This document shows, piece after piece, positions 21,927 to 25,951 of a stretch of 25,951 bases of DNA (positions are counted from its first letter, which is position 1; each line of letters opens with the position of its first letter). The notes below the pieces were generated by a model, which made no database searches, was not told the origin of the DNA, and saw only the letters and a list, made by a program, of their open reading frames with translations. This DNA is from UBA3102 sp964413055 (lineage in GTDB: Bacteria; Bacillota; Desulfotomaculia; Desulfotomaculales; Pelotomaculaceae), in the NCBI GenBank assembly GCA_964413055.1, contig CAYPRB010000014.1, positions 1 to 25,951 of the forward strand, written 5' to 3'. The position numbers and the translations under genes are program-made.

Positions 21927-22639
21927 TCGGGTTAAGTACCTGGTATATATTGCGTTTACTGGCGGTGGTGGTTCTATTGCTCCAATTCGAACGCAAACAA
22001 CAATTGGTGCTTCTTCTGCTGGTGGGGGTGATCCTGTTCGGAGGGGGATATCGTTTCGCCCAGATGAAAGAACCGGCGCAAAATGAGGCCGCACCATCCC
22101 TGGAGGCGGAGGAAGAAATCCGGACGCCCGCAGAGTTTTTGGTGCATGTTGCCGGGGCGGTGGAAAACCCCGGCGTTTACCGGTTGCCCGAAGGGTCCAG
22201 GGTGATTGAGGCTGTAAATTTGGCCGTGCCCGGGGCTGATGCCGACCTGGACGCGCTGCGGCTGGCCTCCTTGATTACCGACGGGGAGACCATTTACGTT
22301 CCTTTCAAGCTTCCTGCGGAGCCAACGGTAACGGATAGCCCGGCGGTTCCGGGAGCGGCTTCCGGGGCGGCGGTGCCGCAAGCAGCCGCCGGAACCGGGC
22401 GTAATGTTTTTGCTCCCCCGGCCGGAATGGCTGCCGCGGCGGGCGGTCTGGTCAATTTGAACACTGCCGGCCAGAGCCTGCTGGAAACCCTGCCCGGTAT
22501 CGGTCCGACGTTAGCCCAGCGGGTAATACAGTACCGGGATATTAACGGCCGGTTCGCAAGTATTGAAGAGTTGCGGAATGTTTCGGGAATCGGCGACAAG
22601 AAATATGAAGCGGTAAAAGATCTGATTACGGTCCGGTAG
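21920..22639 (+). CDS. comEA: competence protein ComEA, SLBB and helix-hairpin-helix DNA receptor
   Basis: Membrane-anchored DNA receptor for transformation, 239 residues at most. QLVLLLLVGVILFGGGY is the anchor (about 28-44). An SLBB domain follows (FLVHVAGAVENPGVYRLPEGSRV, about 74-96, through the ITDGETIYVPF segment), then an Ala/Pro-rich linker, and two helix-hairpin-helix motifs at the C-terminus: VNLNTAGQSLLETLPGIGPTLAQRVIQYR and FASIEELRNVSGIGDKKYEAVK. The start is uncertain: TTG at 21920 gives an extra hydrophobic segment, while TTG at 21977 (MLQFERKQQ) has GGTGGTGG 5 bases upstream and would give the usual single-anchor form. It precedes the transglycosylase and comEC genes on the same strand. 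Confidence 0.9.
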   Translation: MVVGLSTWYILRLLAVVVLLLQFERKQQLVLLLLVGVILFGGGYRFAQMKEPAQNEAAPSLEAEEEIRTPAEFLVHVAGAVENPGVYRLPEGSRVIEAVNLAVPGADADLDALRLASLITDGETIYVPFKLPAEPTVTDSPAVPGAASGAAVPQAAAGTGRNVFAPPAGMAAAAGGLVNLNTAGQSLLETLPGIGPTLAQRVIQYRDINGRFASIEELRNVSGIGDKKYEAVKDLITVR

Positions 22640-22715
22640 GCCAGGTAAAGGTCAGGATTCAGGGAATTTTTTTCAGCCGGATGCGCACGGGCGCGGGACG
22701 GAGTGGAATGGCAAT

Positions 22716-23408
22716 ATGCAAATAGATTTGTTAATGGGAAAATTATTGCTCCATTGCCTGGCGGGCCTTCCGGGAGGGGGAGAACGCCGGGGCGGCGGTT
22801 GGGACGGGGAAGACCTTTTTCACGCTTTTCTGGCGCTTGCGCTGCTGAAAGGTGAAGGCTGTTCCGCCGTGCCGGTTACATATTTCGGCGCCGGCGGCAA
22901 TACGGTAAAAATGAAGTACGGTCCCGCGGGCGGTGCGATTGCTGCTGCCGGTACGGCCGAAAGTGCCGTGAAAGCAAAGAAGGGCGTTGCGGGCGGCGCG
23001 GGTGCTTTGGGTAACTTTAACGCCGGCGGACTGGAGGGCCTGGTCGAAAGAACCGCCCGTAAATACGGGGTCGATCCGGCCCTGGTCCGGTCGGTGGTCC
23101 AGGCCGAGTCGGGTTTTAATCCCGGCGCTGTTTCCCCGGCCGGGGCAATCGGACTGATGCAGCTCATGCCGGGAACGGCCGCCGCGCTGGGGGTGCGGAA
23201 TCCGTACAATCCAGTGCAGAACGTTGACGGCGGGGTGCGTTATCTGAAACAGATGTTGAACCGCTACGGCGGCAACGTGTCCCTGGCGCTGGCCGCGTAT
23301 AATGCCGGGCCCGGGGCGGTGGACCGGGCCGGGGGGATCCCGCATTACCGGGAAACCCGGGATTATGTTGCCAAAGTGAGGCAAAACATGGTTAATTACG
23401 TGGTTTGA
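22716..23408 (+). CDS. lytic transglycosylase, SLT domain, within the competence locus
   Basis: Protein of 230 residues. The C-terminal half is a soluble lytic transglycosylase domain: VVQAESGFNPGAVSPAGAIGLMQLMPGTA contains the catalytic Glu131, and LALAAYNAGPGAVDRAGG with ETRDYVAKV completes the family motifs. It cleaves peptidoglycan glycan strands. The first 100 residues are unconserved, Ala/Gly-rich, and contain no clear signal peptide, so the export route is uncertain; residues 1-18 are only partly hydrophobic. It lies between comEA and comEC, with 17 bases to the latter. It could open the wall for DNA uptake, but this is inference. GGAGTGG lies upstream of the ATG. Confidence 0.9.
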   Translation: MQIDLLMGKLLLHCLAGLPGGGERRGGGWDGEDLFHAFLALALLKGEGCSAVPVTYFGAGGNTVKMKYGPAGGAIAAAGTAESAVKAKKGVAGGAGALGNFNAGGLEGLVERTARKYGVDPALVRSVVQAESGFNPGAVSPAGAIGLMQLMPGTAAALGVRNPYNPVQNVDGGVRYLKQMLNRYGGNVSLALAAYNAGPGAVDRAGGIPHYRETRDYVAKVRQNMVNYVV

Positions 23409-23425
23409 GACCGGAGAGACTGCTT

Positions 23426-25846
23426 ATGAACAGACCGCTGCTGGTTTTAACGGTTTTTTATGCCGCCGGTGTTTTACTCGGTGAATTTACGGATATTAAG
23501 GCTTCCGCGGCGTTGCTCCTGGCGTTTTTTTGCTATTTGGTCGCGGCGGCGGGATATATAACGGCCCGGTGGGATAACCGCCGGGTTATTTTAGTGCTTT
23601 TTCTCCTGCTGGGCCTGGCGCTGGTGCGCCTGGAGGTTGAAGCAAGCAGAACCGCGCTGGTTGATTACGCCGGCGGCCGGGTGGTGCTGACGGGGCAGGT
23701 GGCCGGTGAGCCGGACGCGCGGGAAAACCAGGTTTTTTACTTGCTGCGGGCGCGGGAGGTGGTCGCGGGCGGCGAGCGCCGGGCCGTTTCCGGACTGGTG
23801 CGGCTGGCGCTGAAAGATTCGGACCGGGTTTACCGCTACGGTGATCTGCTGCGGGTGGACGGGCTGCTTGCCCGCCCGGGTCCCGCCGGGAATCCCGGGT
23901 TGTTTGATTACCGGACTTATCTTGAGCGGCAGGGGGTCCGGGTGCTGCTGTCGGCCAGGGGCGGGGACGCGGTGCAAAAAACGGGCGCCGGCGGCAACCC
24001 GGTATACGGTGCCGTATTGCGGCTCAAGGAGCGGCTTGCGGCCGCGGCTGCCGCGGAGCTGGCACCCGCCCGGGCGGCGGTGCTGAACGGAATTGTTTTC
24101 GGCAGCCGGGGGTTGATCGCCGAAGAAACCCTTGAGGTTTTTAGTGAGGTCGGGATTGTCCACATCCTCTGTGTTTCCGGGATGCACGTGGGCCTGGTGC
24201 TGGGCGGAGTGATTGCCTTTTTCCGGTTGTTGCAGCTGCCGCCCGGGTTGACCGCTCCCCTGGCCACGCCGGTACTGCTTTTATATGCTGTTATGACCGG
24301 CGCGGGGCCGGCCGTGCTCCGGGCCACAATCATGGCGCTGCTCTTGCTCTGGGCGCATTACCTGGGGCGCGAGCGGGACTGGCCCACCACCCTGGCCCTG
24401 GCGGCACTGGTTTTGCTGCTCTGGAAACCGCGTGAACTTTTCACCCCCGGTTTCCAGCTTTCCTTTGCCGCGACCTGGGGCATTTTATACCTGGGGCCGG
24501 GCTTGAACAACTTTTTATCCGGCCTGCTGCGGGGCCTGCCCGCAGGTTTGAACCGCGCCGCCGCCCCGGGCATCGCCGTCCCCCTGGCCGCCCAGCTGGC
24601 GACCGTGCCGCTCGTGGCCTGGTACTACAACCTGATATCGGTGGTATCCATCCCGGTCAACCTGCTGGCGGTGCCCCTGGTGGGTTTGATCCTGTTTTTG
24701 GGCGTGTTGGCGGCGCTCCTGGGCGTGTTGTGGCTGCCCCTGGCCGGGCTGGTAAACGCCGCCACCGGTGCCGTCCTGGACCTTTTTCTCGGCCTGGTGG
24801 GCTGGTTCCGGCAGCTGCCCGGGGCGGTAAGGTACCTGGCCACGCCGCCCGTGTTGCTGGTGGGGGCCTGGTACGCCGGGCTTTTGGCCGCGGCGGGGTT
24901 GCGCCCGGGGAAATTGAGCGCTGACGGCCGGGAGCGGGTAAAGGGCTGGCTGGCCGTGGCCGCGGCGCTGGCCGTGGTCCTGCTCTTGATCTGGTGGCCC
25001 TGGACCGGCGGGCAAAGGCTGGCGGTGCATTTCCTGGATGTCGGGCAGGGGGACAGCATCCTGCTGCAGTCTCCGGGCGGGAAAAACATGCTCATCGATA
25101 CCGGTGGCTGGCGGGACGAATACGGGACCGGCACCGGCGCCGGCGACCGGGTGGTTGCCCCGTACCTGCGCAAGATCGGGGTGCAGCGCCTGGATGCCCT
25201 GGTGTTGACCCACCCGCACGAGGATCACTGCGGCGGGGCGGCTTACCTGGTGGAAAAATTTCCGGTGCGTTTGGCGGTGGTTTCGCCGGCCGGAGCCGCC
25301 GGCGGAAGCGGGGGACAGGAAGAAATCCCCGGCGCTTACAGGGAGCTGCTGGAAAAAATGAGCGCCGCGGGCATACCGGTACGGGCCGCGGCGGCCGGCG
25401 ACCTCCTCCGGCTGGATGACAAATTGAAAATTGAAGTATTTGCGCCGGATGAGGCGGCGGGGAAAGGGGCACATAACTTGAATGACTGCTCGCTGGTGCT
25501 AAAAGTTACTTACGGCCGCCGCTCGTTTCTGTTTACCGGGGACATCGAGATAGCGGCGCAGGAAAGCTTGCTCCGGAGAAAAGTTCCTTTAGAGGCCGAT
25601 GTGTTAAAAGTACCTCATCACGGCAGCCGTTTATTGCTGCCCGGGCTGGTGGAACGGGTGGACCCGGGGGTGGCGGTAATATCGGTGGGCGCCCACAATA
25701 ACTTCGGCCATCCCGCCTGGTCCACCCTGGAACTGCTCGACTGCGCGGGACTGCAGGTCTACCGGACCGACCGCGACGGCGCGGTGATCGTCCAAACCGA
25801 CGGCAACTATCTGAAAGCAAGCGGCACCAAGGGACCGGGTGAATAG
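23426..25846 (+). CDS. comEC: DNA uptake channel protein ComEC/Rec2
   Basis: Polytopic membrane protein of 806 residues that forms the channel for single-stranded DNA in natural transformation. Three regions are visible: an N-terminal pair of helices and an OB-like domain (DUF4131, about residues 55-190), the Competence domain with many helices (VFSEVGIVHILCVSGMHVGLVLG at its start, about 240-500), and a C-terminal metallo-beta-lactamase-like domain with FLDVGQGDSILLQ, IDTGG, LTHPHEDHCGG, FTGDIE and LKVPHHGS, which probably degrades the non-transported strand. The active-site residues are intact. The ATG at 23426 (GGAGAG 7 bases upstream) is preferred over TTG at 23405, which overlaps the stop of the previous gene. 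Confidence 0.96.
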   Translation: MNRPLLVLTVFYAAGVLLGEFTDIKASAALLLAFFCYLVAAAGYITARWDNRRVILVLFLLLGLALVRLEVEASRTALVDYAGGRVVLTGQVAGEPDARENQVFYLLRAREVVAGGERRAVSGLVRLALKDSDRVYRYGDLLRVDGLLARPGPAGNPGLFDYRTYLERQGVRVLLSARGGDAVQKTGAGGNPVYGAVLRLKERLAAAAAAELAPARAAVLNGIVFGSRGLIAEETLEVFSEVGIVHILCVSGMHVGLVLGGVIAFFRLLQLPPGLTAPLATPVLLLYAVMTGAGPAVLRATIMALLLLWAHYLGRERDWPTTLALAALVLLLWKPRELFTPGFQLSFAATWGILYLGPGLNNFLSGLLRGLPAGLNRAAAPGIAVPLAAQLATVPLVAWYYNLISVVSIPVNLLAVPLVGLILFLGVLAALLGVLWLPLAGLVNAATGAVLDLFLGLVGWFRQLPGAVRYLATPPVLLVGAWYAGLLAAAGLRPGKLSADGRERVKGWLAVAAALAVVLLLIWWPWTGGQRLAVHFLDVGQGDSILLQSPGGKNMLIDTGGWRDEYGTGTGAGDRVVAPYLRKIGVQRLDALVLTHPHEDHCGGAAYLVEKFPVRLAVVSPAGAAGGSGGQEEIPGAYRELLEKMSAAGIPVRAAAAGDLLRLDDKLKIEVFAPDEAAGKGAHNLNDCSLVLKVTYGRRSFLFTGDIEIAAQESLLRRKVPLEADVLKVPHHGSRLLLPGLVERVDPGVAVISVGAHNNFGHPAWSTLELLDCAGLQVYRTDRDGAVIVQTDGNYLKASGTKGPGE

Positions 25847-25951
25847 GCACGGTTTTTCAGGTTGACGCGTGAACTCCTGTATCAGCGTGAACCTGTTTCT
25901 TCCGGCGATATAAGCGCCAGTCCCACTTTCTCATTGTCACAGCCGGCTAAA

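Noticed and set aside
24515..25474. Open frame of 319 codons on the minus strand
   Set aside because: It lies antisense to comEC, is rich in Gln, Pro, Arg and Gly as expected for the complement of GC-rich DNA, and has no recognisable domain. comEC fully explains the region.
1..25951. CRISPR arrays, tRNA or rRNA genes, insertion sequences, phage genes
   Set aside because: I saw no regularly spaced repeats, no tRNA- or rRNA-like stretches, and no transposase or integrase frames. Covariance-model and repeat searches were not possible here.
25847..25951. Imperfect direct repeat GCGTGAACTCCTG / GCGTGAACCTG after comEC
   Set aside because: Short, only two units, and at the window edge; not enough to call a repeat element or terminator.

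Overview
The window looks like chromosomal DNA of an anaerobic, spore-forming member of the Firmicutes, probably of the Peptococcaceae / Desulfotomaculaceae (Pelotomaculum-like) group. This is an inference from gene content and order, not from a marker gene. Supporting points are a SpoIID-type protein, a YteA-type DksA/TraR protein, a DUF5665 protein, the queA-tgt-yajC-HD-secD-secF order, ferredoxin-dependent 2-oxoacid oxidoreductase genes, a comEA/comEC locus, strong AGGAGG ribosome binding sites and frequent TTG/GTG starts. Genic DNA is fairly GC-rich; the longer intergenic regions are clearly AT-rich.

Layout. (1) 1-7505, plus strand: VanZ-like membrane protein, spoIID/lytB-like protein, queA and tgt (queuosine tRNA modification), yajC, a hairpin, an HD-domain phosphohydrolase, then secD and secF (protein export), closed by a strong terminator that also serves the opposite strand. 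(2) 7512-10774, minus strand: a complete TRAP transporter, dctP-dctQ-dctM, with a long 5' leader holding a terminator-like hairpin. (3) 10783-13193, minus strand: ectA-ectB-ectC, the complete core pathway from L-2,4-diaminobutyrate to ectoine, with two stacked terminators and an AT-rich upstream region of about 450 bp. (4) 13669-16743: DUF5665 membrane protein, YteA-type zinc-finger protein, a bifunctional-nuclease-family protein on the other strand whose stop codon overlaps that of yteA, a cation diffusion facilitator with a Cys-rich tail, and a small winged-helix-like protein. (5) 16762-21513, minus strand: a bacterial enhancer-binding-protein-like regulator lacking a recognisable GAFTGA loop, and, as a separate unit, a four-subunit 2-oxoacid:ferredoxin oxidoreductase operon (ferredoxin-alpha-beta-gamma). 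(6) 21514-25846: an AT-rich divergent intergenic region with a perfect 19-bp inverted repeat, then comEA, a lytic transglycosylase and comEC on the plus strand. The last 105 bases hold no gene I can support.

Most of the window is recognisable housekeeping and accessory metabolism. I found no clear new multi-gene system. The points most worth a second look are the ectoine operon and adjacent TRAP transporter in a clostridial background, the attenuator-like dctP leader, the regulator with a degenerate GAFTGA loop, the Cys-rich CDF tail, and the inverted repeat between the oxidoreductase operon and the competence genes.
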